DNA of 6,381 bases from Acidobacteriaceae bacterium (GCA_003152795.1 PMBA01000221.1:9434-15814); one strand, 5' to 3'; positions 1 through 6,181 are shown, counted from the stretch's first letter. Numbers and translations are program-made. Notes: generated from the sequence alone by a model not told the origin.

Positions 1-1467
1 TTCCTGGGCGACGTCGTTCTGTTTCTGCATCTGGTGCCCATGATCGCGGCTCTCGCCGTGCTTCCTCATCTCCGGGACGACGAGCGCGATGGACGGATCC
101 GGATGCTCGACTTTACCCTCCTGTTCACCTGGTGGATATTTATTTATGTATACGCCGTCGTCGCCTGGCAAACCGTGCATGTGGATGAAGTGGCCTACAG
201 CGCGAATTTCAACTTCGCGTATCTGACCGAAAAACTGGTGCTCCTGGTCGCGCTCGCCATCCTCGCGTACACGGCTCGCGGCGGCTGGCGGCAGGTTTAC
301 GCACAACTGCTGGGCGCGAGCGCTCTCTACGCCTCCAGTTCCTATGTCGCCAACTGGGCCATCGGACACAAGCTTTACTACAGCGGCAGCCTCTACGATA
401 TCCCGCTGAGCGTGAGCACGGCCTGGATGGCAGCCGTGCCCCTGCTCGCTCTGCGGCTCGACCTGTCCGACTCCAAGCCCTCGCGGCCGGTGCTCGGCGT
501 CTGGATCACGCGCCTCAGTATGCTGGCCCTGTTCAGCCTGCTCTGGGCCGCCATTCACTCCGCCCTGGACCCGGAGCTTCCGCCTTCGGTCACAGCCTTC
601 CGCATTACGGTGAGTTTGTTGACCATGGTGGTGATGGGGGTTGTGGTTTTCTCGCGGCAACGCCTGCTCCGGACCGAGCTTTCGCTGTTTCTCGAAAAAT
701 CGCGCCGCTCGGTCGACGACTTGAAGGCCTTGCAGGAAGAGCTCATTCATTCCGAGAAACTGGCTTCGCTCGGGCAGTTGGTGGGCGGAGCCGCCCACGA
801 GATCAACAACCCGCTGACGGCCATGCTGGGATACTCCGACCTGCTGAGCGCGTCCACCTTGCCCCCCGAGGAACAAGTCCAGGCGGCACAAATCGGCGAG
901 CAGGTCCGGCGCACAACCGCGCTGGTCGCAAGCCTGCTTACGTTTGCCCGCCAGGCTCCTGCCGTGCTTGCCGCGGTGGACATCAACCCCGTACTGCAAA
1001 CCGCGGCGCGGCTGCTGACGCCCCAGTTGGAGGCGGAAGGCAATTCCATCCGCCTCGAACTCGCCCCTGCGCTGCCTGCGGTGTTCGCCGACTCCAACCA
1101 GGTTCTGCACGTCTGCATGCACCTGGCGGGACAGATCAGCGCCCATCTCAATCGCGGAACCCACTCCACCCTGTTTGTTCGGACCCACAGCAACGGCGAC
1201 GTTGTCATGGTCGACTTCTGTTCTTGCGATCCGGCTGCGCGGCCACTGTCATTCCCGTCGTTGTTCAACCCCGAGGCTGGGAACAAGCCTTCCACGCTGT
1301 CGCTGAGCGCCTGCTGCCGCATCGTCAACGAGCATGGGGGCCGTCTCCTGCAGCCTTCGACTCCGGACGAGCTCGCGTTCCGCATGGAACTGCGGGTGGC
1401 GGCAAAATCCGCCAGCCGGGCGGCACTGGCTGCACCCAACCGGGCGGCGGCACGGAGTGGTTCGTAG
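1..1467 (+). CDS. Membrane sensor histidine kinase with degenerate ATPase domain (5'-truncated)
   Basis: The reading frame is open to the first base of the window, so the true start lies upstream; residues are numbered from the GTG at 34. Hydrophobic segments lie near residues 25-48, 66-82, 88-110, 127-143, 153-176 and 188-206, plus one before residue 10. This gives a multi-helix membrane input domain with no recognised ligand-binding fold. A charged helical linker (about 208-245) leads into a HisKA domain with an intact H-box, AHEINNPL, phospho-acceptor His255. The ATPase domain (about 316-455) keeps its frame and flanks (DSNQ at 353, RIVNEHGG at 429-436). However, the N-box Asn is Gln367, the G1 DxGxG is SCDPA (397-401) and the G2 GxGLG is PSTLS (419-423). 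An Ala-rich tail ends the protein. HisKA membership is secure. Autokinase activity is doubtful, so it may be a pseudokinase or a partner in a heterodimer. No response regulator is in view. Confidence 0.9.
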   Translation, partial: FLGDVVLFLHLVPMIAALAVLPHLRDDERDGRIRMLDFTLLFTWWIFIYVYAVVAWQTVHVDEVAYSANFNFAYLTEKLVLLVALAILAYTARGGWRQVYAQLLGASALYASSSYVANWAIGHKLYYSGSLYDIPLSVSTAWMAAVPLLALRLDLSDSKPSRPVLGVWITRLSMLALFSLLWAAIHSALDPELPPSVTAFRITVSLLTMVVMGVVVFSRQRLLRTELSLFLEKSRRSVDDLKALQEELIHSEKLASLGQLVGGAAHEINNPLTAMLGYSDLLSASTLPPEEQVQAAQIGEQVRRTTALVASLLTFARQAPAVLAAVDINPVLQTAARLLTPQLEAEGNSIRLELAPALPAVFADSNQVLHVCMHLAGQISAHLNRGTHSTLFVRTHSNGDVVMVDFCSCDPAARPLSFPSLFNPEAGNKPSTLSLSACCRIVNEHGGRLLQPSTPDELAFRMELRVAAKSASRAALAAPNRAAARSGS

Positions 1468-1486
1468 GCGCGCAGGTGGCAAGGGA

Positions 1487-1518
1487 TTTCAAGGCTGCAA
1501 AGTTTCAAGGTTTCAAAG
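1487..1518. repeat. Four tandem octamers in convergent spacer
   Basis: Four consecutive 8-base units are visible: TTTCAAGG, CTGCAAAG, TTTCAAGG and TTTCAAAG, followed by TT. They lie just after the kinase stop codon. A related unit in the opposite orientation (CCTTGAAG, 1590-1597) sits next to the rlmN stop, and 1505-1512 is exactly complementary to 1588-1595. The array could therefore fold back across the spacer. Its function is unknown; a mobile or slippage-derived spacer repeat, or a role in 3'-end formation, are possibilities. Confidence 0.7.
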
Positions 1519-1568
1519 TTAAGCCTCGACGTTAGACTGCGACGAAACACGCCTCTTCCTTGAGACCT

Positions 1569-1603
1569 GGAAATCTTCCTTCTTCACAACCTTGAAGATT
1601 TCC
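1569..1603 (-). terminator. Inverted repeat directly after rlmN (possible 3' hairpin)
   Basis: GGAAATCTTC (1569-1578) and GAAGATTTCC (1594-1603) form a perfect 10-bp inverted repeat with a 15-base loop. The right arm touches the last base of the rlmN stop codon, so the hairpin would be the first structure in the rlmN 3' end. The stem is fairly AT-rich and no U-tract follows on either strand. It is therefore a weak candidate for intrinsic termination and could instead protect the mRNA 3' end. Confidence 0.35.
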
Positions 1604-2763
1604 TACCCGACGGTTCTCTTCAACTGTCCGCACGCCGCAAATATGTCGCGCCCTCGGGGACGGCGGACGAAGGCCAGGATTCCCGCGTCCACCAATATTT
1701 GGCGGAACGCGACCACCCGCTCCTGTTCCGGCGTGCGATACGGCAACTCCGTACCTGGATTCAGCGCGATCAAGTTGATTCTCGTCCGCATCCCTCGCAC
1801 CAACTCCACCAACTCGCGCGCCTGCTCCGGAGCGTCGTTCACGCCCTCGATCAGCACATACTCGAACGTCATCCGCTCCCGCGGCCGCAGCGGAAATTCG
1901 CGCGCCGCTTTCATTAACTCCGCCAGGTTCCACTTCCGGTTCAGCGGCATCACTTCGCTGCGCAGCTTGTCATTCGACGCGTTCAGGGAAATCGCGAGCT
2001 TGGGACGGACCGCCTCCTGGCCGAAATCATGAATCCGCGGGACGATTCCCGCTGTCGACACCGTCATGCGCGATTCCGGAATCCCCACGCCCTGCACCAG
2101 CAGCCCAACCGACTTGATGAAGTTGTCGTAGTTCAGGAATGGTTCGCCCATGCCCATGAAGACGATGTTGACGCGCTGCAGCGGCGGCTCGACACCCTGG
2201 TCGCGAAGCACCGCCGCGATCTGGCCGACAATTTCTCCGGCTTCGAGATTCCGCTTGACCCCAAGCAGCGCGGTGAAACAGAACTTGCAGTTCACGGCGC
2301 ATCCCACCTGGCTGGAAACACAAATTGTGGCCCGGCGCCAACTGTCGTGTGGCGCGCCGGTGCCGGACTCGATCTCATCACCGGCCTCGCTGCCATCGCC
2401 GGTCTCGCCGCCATCGCCCTCCGGCATCCAGACCGTTTCCACGGACTCGCCGTCGGCCAGTTCGATGAGGTAACGCACGGTGCCGTCGCTCGAAACAAAC
2501 TTGCGCCCGATCCCGGGAAGCCCCACCGTCCAGCCCTGCTCGGACAGTTGGGCGCGATAGTCGAGGGGCAGGGTCGATGCCTGATCCAGCCGCTCAATCT
2601 TTTGCCGATAGAGCGCATCAAATAACTGCTGGCCCCGGTAGGCAGGCTGACCCGAGCCAATCGCAAGATCCGTGAGTTCCCGGCGACTGAGTCCTAACAG
2701 CGAATTGGAGGTCTGGCGATGCATAGTGGAGCTGCGGGCGCCCTCGCCCGTCCCTTCAATCAT
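1603..2763 (-). CDS. rlmN: Dual-specificity 23S rRNA / tRNA adenine-C2 methyltransferase RlmN
   Basis: This is a cytoplasmic radical-SAM methyltransferase that makes 2-methyladenosine at A2503 of 23S rRNA and, in the known family, A37 of some tRNAs. The signature is complete: CVSSQVGC followed by the 4Fe-4S motif CxxxCxxC (Cys155, Cys159, Cys162), GMGEP at 204-208, and the two methyl-transfer cysteines Cys148 and Cys378 (the latter in RGRDIFAACGQL). These match Cys118 and Cys355 of the E. coli enzyme. The N-terminal helical domain (about 20-80, LLGLSRREL onward) is present. An insertion of roughly 25 acidic, Gly-rich residues (about 115-141) sits just before the radical-SAM core. The start is uncertain: the ATG at 2763 gives 386 residues, while an internal ATG at 2724 gives 373 and fits where family similarity begins. 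Neither has a clear Shine-Dalgarno site. It is divergent from the M16 peptidase gene. Confidence 0.97.
   Translation of the reverse strand: MIEGTGEGARSSTMHRQTSNSLLGLSRRELTDLAIGSGQPAYRGQQLFDALYRQKIERLDQASTLPLDYRAQLSEQGWTVGLPGIGRKFVSSDGTVRYLIELADGESVETVWMPEGDGGETGDGSEAGDEIESGTGAPHDSWRRATICVSSQVGCAVNCKFCFTALLGVKRNLEAGEIVGQIAAVLRDQGVEPPLQRVNIVFMGMGEPFLNYDNFIKSVGLLVQGVGIPESRMTVSTAGIVPRIHDFGQEAVRPKLAISLNASNDKLRSEVMPLNRKWNLAELMKAAREFPLRPRERMTFEYVLIEGVNDAPEQARELVELVRGMRTRINLIALNPGTELPYRTPEQERVVAFRQILVDAGILAFVRRPRGRDIFAACGQLKRTVG
2381..2416. repeat. 18-bp tandem duplication inside rlmN
   Basis: Positions 2381-2398 and 2399-2416 are adjacent 18-base units differing at two positions. They are in frame, so each encodes six residues, giving the GDGGET / GDGSEA pair in the acidic insertion of RlmN. 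The simplest reading is expansion by slippage or unequal exchange in a surface loop that tolerates length change. Confidence 0.8.
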
Positions 2764-2795
2764 ACTGAAATTATGATGCCAAGGACTTGCCGTAA

Positions 2796-2801
2796 GTTAT
2801 A
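2796..2801 (-). promoter_or_regulatory. Possible -10 box for rlmN
   Basis: Read on the minus strand this is TATAAC, a 5/6 match to the sigma-70 -10 box, placed to give a leader of about 26 bases before the ATG at 2763. The region about 16 bases upstream (TCGATG) is only a 3/6 match to a -35 box. The surrounding spacer 2764-2915 is the only place for promoters of both divergent genes. I see no convincing promoter for the plus-strand gene. Confidence 0.3.
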
Positions 2802-2915
2802 CAAAAACAAGGCTAAACATCGACCGCCGTCGCCGAGCGCCGGATTATGGGAGAATAGTGTGAGCAATCCGCCCCGGAATTCATACTTTGGGTCCAACGT
2901 CCTGGTAAAAAACTA

Positions 2916-4193
2916 ATGGCAAAAGAGGCCCGCAGCATACGTCGTCAGGTATTGCCGAACGGACTGACGGTGATTACCGAGCAGATGACCCACATCCGCT
3001 CGGTCGCCATCGGCATCTGGCTCAAGTCGGGCTCGCGCGACGAAGATTCGGAATGGAACGGCATCTCGCATTTCATCGAACACATGGTGTTCAAGGGCAC
3101 GGAGACCCGCTCCGCCGAAGACATCGCCCGCCAGGTCGATTCGATCGGCGGCAATATGGATGCCTTCACGGCGAAAGAATGCATCTGCTTCAATATTAAG
3201 GTCCTCGATGAGCATCTTCCGCTCGCCATGGACGTGCTCTCCGATCTCGTTCTTCATCCGGTGTTCGATACCGGAGACATCGCAAAGGAACGCGGGGTCA
3301 TTCTCGAAGAAATAAAAATGGATCAGGACAATCCCGACTACCTGGTGCACGAGATCTTCACCCAGAGTTTCTGGAAGGATCACTCCCTGGGCCTGCCGAT
3401 CCTGGGCACGCGCGACACGGTGAAGAAATTCGAGCGCCCCATCGTCTCCCGCTTCTATGGACACCACTTCGCTCCCGGCAATCTGATCGTCAGCGCCGCC
3501 GGGAATCTGGACCACAAGCACTTTGTGGAACTGGTCGCGAAACATTTCGAACACGTGAAGCCGGCGAAAAACGGCTTGCACTCGCCCCAGCCCAAAACGT
3601 TTTCGCGCATCAACCTGCGCAACAAGAAGTCGCTGGAGCAGGTGCAGATCTGCATCGGCGTCCCCTCGCATCCCATGGCGGACGAACGGCGCTACGCTTC
3701 CTACATTCTGAACACGCTGCTCGGAGGCGGGATGAGTTCGCGCCTGTTCCAGAACATCCGCGAACGCCAGGGCCTGGCCTACTCCATCTACAGCGACCTG
3801 AATCCCTATCGGGATACCGGCTCGATGTGCGTCTATGCGGGCACTTCACGCGCGTCGGCCATCAGAGTCGTGGAGTGCGTCATCGAAGAATTCCGCCACC
3901 TGAAAACGACGCCCGTCCCCGAAGAGGAACTGCGCCGCTCCAAGGACCAGCTCAAAGGCAGCCTCATGCTGTCGCTGGAATCCTCCACCGCCCGCATGTC
4001 GAACCTCGCCCGGCAGGAGATGTATTACGACCATTTCTACGGACTCGACGAACTCATCGAGCGCATCGAAGCGGTCACCGTGGAGGACCTTAAGCAGACC
4101 TCCGAGGAATTTTTCCGCACCGAGCAGATCGCGGTCACCATTCTCGGCAACCTGACCGGCCTGAAACTAACCCGCGACCAGCTAATCTGCTGA
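2916..4193 (+). CDS. M16 family zinc metallopeptidase (processing-peptidase-like)
   Basis: This is a single-chain M16B-type peptidase of 425 residues, the usual length, related to the mitochondrial processing peptidase beta subunit and bacterial YmxG/PqqL-like proteins. The inverted zinc motif HxxEH is HFIEH (His52, Glu55, His56). The distal zinc ligand is in LEEIKM, most likely Glu132, with the typical spacing of about 76 residues. The N-terminal catalytic half (about 10-215) is followed by the second, structurally similar half (about 230-420). That half holds GGGMSSRLFQNIRERQGLAYS (270-290), including the conserved Arg and Tyr that help bind substrate. There is no signal peptide, so a cytoplasmic location is inferred. 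All catalytic residues are present, so it is probably active. The ATG at 2916 lacks a recognisable Shine-Dalgarno site. The substrate cannot be deduced; family members degrade or trim short unfolded peptides. Confidence 0.95.
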   Translation: MAKEARSIRRQVLPNGLTVITEQMTHIRSVAIGIWLKSGSRDEDSEWNGISHFIEHMVFKGTETRSAEDIARQVDSIGGNMDAFTAKECICFNIKVLDEHLPLAMDVLSDLVLHPVFDTGDIAKERGVILEEIKMDQDNPDYLVHEIFTQSFWKDHSLGLPILGTRDTVKKFERPIVSRFYGHHFAPGNLIVSAAGNLDHKHFVELVAKHFEHVKPAKNGLHSPQPKTFSRINLRNKKSLEQVQICIGVPSHPMADERRYASYILNTLLGGGMSSRLFQNIRERQGLAYSIYSDLNPYRDTGSMCVYAGTSRASAIRVVECVIEEFRHLKTTPVPEEELRRSKDQLKGSLMLSLESSTARMSNLARQEMYYDHFYGLDELIERIEAVTVEDLKQTSEEFFRTEQIAVTILGNLTGLKLTRDQLIC

Positions 4194-4204
4194 GGTGGCG
4201 GGAG

Positions 4205-4221
4205 GCGCGGACAGACCGCGC
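4205..4221. terminator. GC hairpin between convergent genes
   Basis: GCGCGG (4205-4210) and CCGCGC (4216-4221) form a perfect 6-bp stem with loop ACAGA. It lies in the 28-base gap between the converging stop codons of the peptidase and ene-reductase genes. The position suits a shared bidirectional 3' structure. No T-run follows on either strand, so intrinsic termination is not demonstrated. Confidence 0.4.
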
Positions 4222-5364
4222 TCACTTGGCCACGATGCGATCGCGCGCCGGAGCATGCGCATCGGCTGCGCGCGAGTATTGCACGGGCCAGGGCGTGGGA
4301 ACCTTCAGTTCGCGGGCCGCCCGCAGCGGCCAGTAGGGATCGCGAAGCAACTCGCGGGCCAGCAATACCAGGTCGGCTTGCTGCGTCCGAATGATGCAAT
4401 CGGCCTGCGCCGACTGGGTGATCATCCCGACCGCGCCGGTAGCGATACCCGCTTCGCGCCGAATGCGGGCCGCAAAAGCAGTCTGGTACCCCGGCCCCAC
4501 CGGAATCTTTGCATTGGCCACATTGCCGCCGCTTGAGCAGTCCACCAGATCCACACCGCAATCCCGGAGCAGCGCCGACAAGGCCACCGACTGATCGATC
4601 GTCCACCCGGCCTCGGTTCCTTCTGGCTTTTCCCCAGTAAAGGACTCCAGCCAGTCGGTTGCGGAGATGCGCACGAATACAGGCAGGTGGCCAGGCCACA
4701 CTGCGCGAACCGCTTTGGTCACTTCAACCACCAGTCTGACTCGATTCTCGAAGCTCCCTCCGTATTCATCGGTGCGCGTGTTGCTGAGCGGGGACAGGAA
4801 CTGATGCAACAGGTAGCCATGGGCCGCGTGGATCTCGATTACATCGAAGCCCGCCGCGAGAGCGCGATGAGCGGCGGCCACAAAAGCCTTCTGAATCGCC
4901 GCGATCCCGTCGCGATCCAGCCCGGTTGGTTTCCCATACTCCGCGGAAAATGGAATCGCGCTCGGCGCCGCCAGCTTGTCCCAACCGCCTTCCGATGGCG
5001 GGATCAGACGCGTCCCTTCCCATGGTTTCGACATGCTGCCCTTCCTTCCCGCATGTCCAACCTGGATGCCGGCGCAGCTTCCCTGTGAGTGAAGGAAATC
5101 TGTAATGTGTTGCAGACGGTCGATGTGCTTATCCGACCAGATACCGAGATCCTGCGGAGAGATGCGGCCTTCCGGAGTGACCGCCGTTGCTTCGGTAAAA
5201 ACCAGGCCCGCACCACCGACGGCGCGACTGGCAAGATGAACGAAGTGCCAGTCGCTGGCAAAGCCATCCTCGGAAGAGTATTGGCACATGGGCGATACGG
5301 CGATCCGATTGGGCAGGGTAATGCTTCGCAACACCAGAGGGGCGAATAAATGAGGAAGGCTCAT
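4222..5364 (-). CDS. NADH:flavin oxidoreductase / Old Yellow Enzyme family (YqjM/XenA type)
   Basis: This is an FMN-dependent ene-reductase with a TIM-barrel fold. The family reduces activated C=C bonds of enals, enones, nitro compounds and other electrophiles with NAD(P)H; the natural substrate is unknown here. Key residues of the YqjM/XenA (thermophilic-like) class are visible. Cys27 and Tyr29 lie in SPMCQYS, Gln101 in GIQVGHAGRKG, and the substrate-binding pair His179/His182 with Tyr184 in IHAAHGYLLHQFLSP. NTRTDEYGGSFENR follows, then the phosphate-binding LLARELLRDPYWP near the end. Length is 380 residues against about 340-365 for YqjM and XenA; extra residues lie around LESFTGEKPEGTEAG. 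I start at the ATG at 5364 because AAGGA (5374-5378) lies 9 bases upstream. A TTG two codons earlier would leave only 3 bases. It is convergent with the peptidase and downstream of the barrel gene on the same strand. Confidence 0.95.
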   Translation of the reverse strand: MSLPHLFAPLVLRSITLPNRIAVSPMCQYSSEDGFASDWHFVHLASRAVGGAGLVFTEATAVTPEGRISPQDLGIWSDKHIDRLQHITDFLHSQGSCAGIQVGHAGRKGSMSKPWEGTRLIPPSEGGWDKLAAPSAIPFSAEYGKPTGLDRDGIAAIQKAFVAAAHRALAAGFDVIEIHAAHGYLLHQFLSPLSNTRTDEYGGSFENRVRLVVEVTKAVRAVWPGHLPVFVRISATDWLESFTGEKPEGTEAGWTIDQSVALSALLRDCGVDLVDCSSGGNVANAKIPVGPGYQTAFAARIRREAGIATGAVGMITQSAQADCIIRTQQADLVLLARELLRDPYWPLRAARELKVPTPWPVQYSRAADAHAPARDRIVAK

Positions 5365-5373
5365 GGGCAAAAA

Positions 5374-5378
5374 TCCTT
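5374..5378 (-). promoter_or_regulatory. Ribosome-binding site of the ene-reductase
   Basis: Read on the minus strand this is AAGGA, 9 bases before the ATG at 5364. It decides the start: the longer alternative TTG at 5370 would be too close to it. Confidence 0.65.
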
Positions 5379-5398
5379 AGTAGGCTGTCCTGTGAGAA

Positions 5399-5438
5399 GC
5401 TGCCAATTGAGAACTGACAACTCAGCTTAACTGGCAGC
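5399..5438 (-). terminator. Stem-loop between barrel and ene-reductase genes
   Basis: GCTGCCA (5399-5405) and TGGCAGC (5432-5438) are perfect 7-base complements, with short inner pairings (TT/AA and GAG/CTC) separated by bulges. The structure lies in the 108-base gap between the barrel stop and the ene-reductase start. It could end or attenuate the upstream transcript, or act as an mRNA processing or stabilising hairpin. There is no U-tract after it. Confidence 0.4.
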
Positions 5439-5472
5439 GAAGCCTCGTTGGCCAGAAGAAAGCCCTAAGTCT

Positions 5473-6126
5473 TCACCAGCGCAGCCCAACCGTAATGGGT
5501 AGAACGATGGTCTGGACGTCGCTATGGTAAGCCTTGTGGTAGCGGCCTTCGATGAAGACCTTGGCACGGCCAAGATGGTTTAAACGGTAAGTCAGCCCGC
5601 CGCCGTAGTTGTAGCCACCCGCATCCTTGGAATTCGAGGAGAGGGTTTGCGCGGTTTGAATGGTGTTGTTGACACAGTTGAGATCCCACCAGACCCACGC
5701 CGGCTTGCAGACTGTGCCGGGCTCAAGCGGTTGGCTGCGCGCCGAAACGCTGCGCCGATAGAAACCCCCGCCGAAAATTCCATAGGCGCCCCATCTGCCG
5801 GAATGGAACGGCACGTTGACGATGCCGTTCAGACTCACAGACTGCATGTTTCCGCTGGCGTCGGGCAGGCTCTGATTCTGGATCACGCTGGGCCGGAAGC
5901 TGAGGTTGTAGTACATATATTCGGCATCGAGCCCGAACATGCGGCTGAAGTTCACACCGCCTCCGACGACGCCTTGATAGGAGTTCCCGACAAAGCTGTT
6001 GACGTCGCCGCGGCCGACGCCAGCACCGCCGCCGACGGAAAAGCTAAAGCGGCTGAAACTCGATTGTGCCGAGGCCGATGCGATGAATCCGCAAAAAACC
6101 AGTAAGAACAGTATCCGATTGCTCAA
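5473..6126 (-). CDS. Small outer-membrane beta-barrel protein
   Basis: This is a 217-residue secreted protein. A signal peptide is clear: MSNR, then a hydrophobic stretch (5-16) and ASA|Q cleavage after residue 20, leaving about 197 residues. Cys12 does not sit in a lipobox, so it is not a lipoprotein. The mature part shows alternating Gly/aromatic strands (FSFSVGGGAGVG, GVVGGGVNFSRMFGLDAEYMYY, GAYGIFGGGFYRR, YNYGGGLTYRL, VFIEGRYHKAY). It ends in VGLRW, an aromatic C-terminus typical of Bam-assembled barrels. This fits an 8-stranded OmpA/OmpW-like barrel domain. Cys140 and Cys151 flank a Trp-rich segment (KPAWVWWDLN) and could form a disulphide in an exposed loop. The start is TTG; no ATG or GTG lies further upstream in frame, and AGGAG is 7 bases before it. 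The specific function is unknown: porin, adhesion or structural roles are possible. Confidence 0.88.
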   Translation of the reverse strand: MSNRILFLLVFCGFIASASAQSSFSRFSFSVGGGAGVGRGDVNSFVGNSYQGVVGGGVNFSRMFGLDAEYMYYNLSFRPSVIQNQSLPDASGNMQSVSLNGIVNVPFHSGRWGAYGIFGGGFYRRSVSARSQPLEPGTVCKPAWVWWDLNCVNNTIQTAQTLSSNSKDAGGYNYGGGLTYRLNHLGRAKVFIEGRYHKAYHSDVQTIVLPITVGLRW

Positions 6127-6133
6127 TCTCGAT

Positions 6134-6138
6134 CTCCT
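6134..6138 (-). promoter_or_regulatory. Strong Shine-Dalgarno site for the TTG start
   Basis: Read on the minus strand this is AGGAG, 7 bases before the TTG at 6126. It is the best ribosome-binding site in the window. It fixes the barrel gene start at a TTG codon, which is also the only start that keeps the signal peptide whole. Confidence 0.8.
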
Positions 6139-6164
6139 GTTTCGTAGAGCCTAAGGTCGTGGAA

Positions 6165-6181
6165 CCGCCGGCGAAAGGCGG
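6165..6181 (-). promoter_or_regulatory. Leader hairpin upstream of the barrel gene
   Basis: CCGCC (6165-6169) and GGCGG (6177-6181) form a 5-bp GC stem with a 7-base loop, about 27 bases upstream of the Shine-Dalgarno site on the minus strand. It would be in the 5' leader if transcription starts further upstream. It may be a simple leader structure that affects translation or stability. A regulatory role is inference. Confidence 0.35.

Noticed and set aside
747..1550. Long open frame of 267 codons on the minus strand opposite the kinase gene
   Set aside because: It is Ser/Arg/Ala-rich with no recognisable motif and mirrors a clear coding frame; this is a GC-driven antisense shadow.
2029..2625. 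Open frame of 198 codons on the plus strand opposite rlmN
   Set aside because: It is antisense to the conserved radical-SAM core and its translation shows only His/Arg/Ala-rich composition.
2882..2887. CATACT as a -10 box for the M16 peptidase gene
   Set aside because: It is only a 4/6 match and nothing resembling a -35 box lies at suitable spacing.
2719..2916. Possible 65-residue plus-strand gene in the divergent spacer, whose TAA overlaps the peptidase ATG
   Set aside because: It begins inside rlmN on the opposite strand, has no ribosome-binding site or known motif, and occupies the space needed for two promoters. The TAATG overlap is probably chance.
2913..3671. Open frame of 252 codons on the minus strand opposite the M16 peptidase
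   Set aside because: It overlaps the catalytic half of a well-supported peptidase gene and has the Asp/Arg/Val-rich composition typical of an antisense frame.
5368..5370. TTG as the start of the ene-reductase, two codons upstream
   Set aside because: The AAGGA ribosome site would be only 3 bases away; the ATG at 5364 has 9-base spacing.
6159..6164. Lipobox in the barrel protein signal peptide (Cys12)
   Set aside because: The residues before Cys12 (LVF) do not fit a lipobox and a clear ASA|Q signal peptidase I site follows. The listed coordinates lie just upstream of the gene; the cysteine itself is encoded near 6091-6093.
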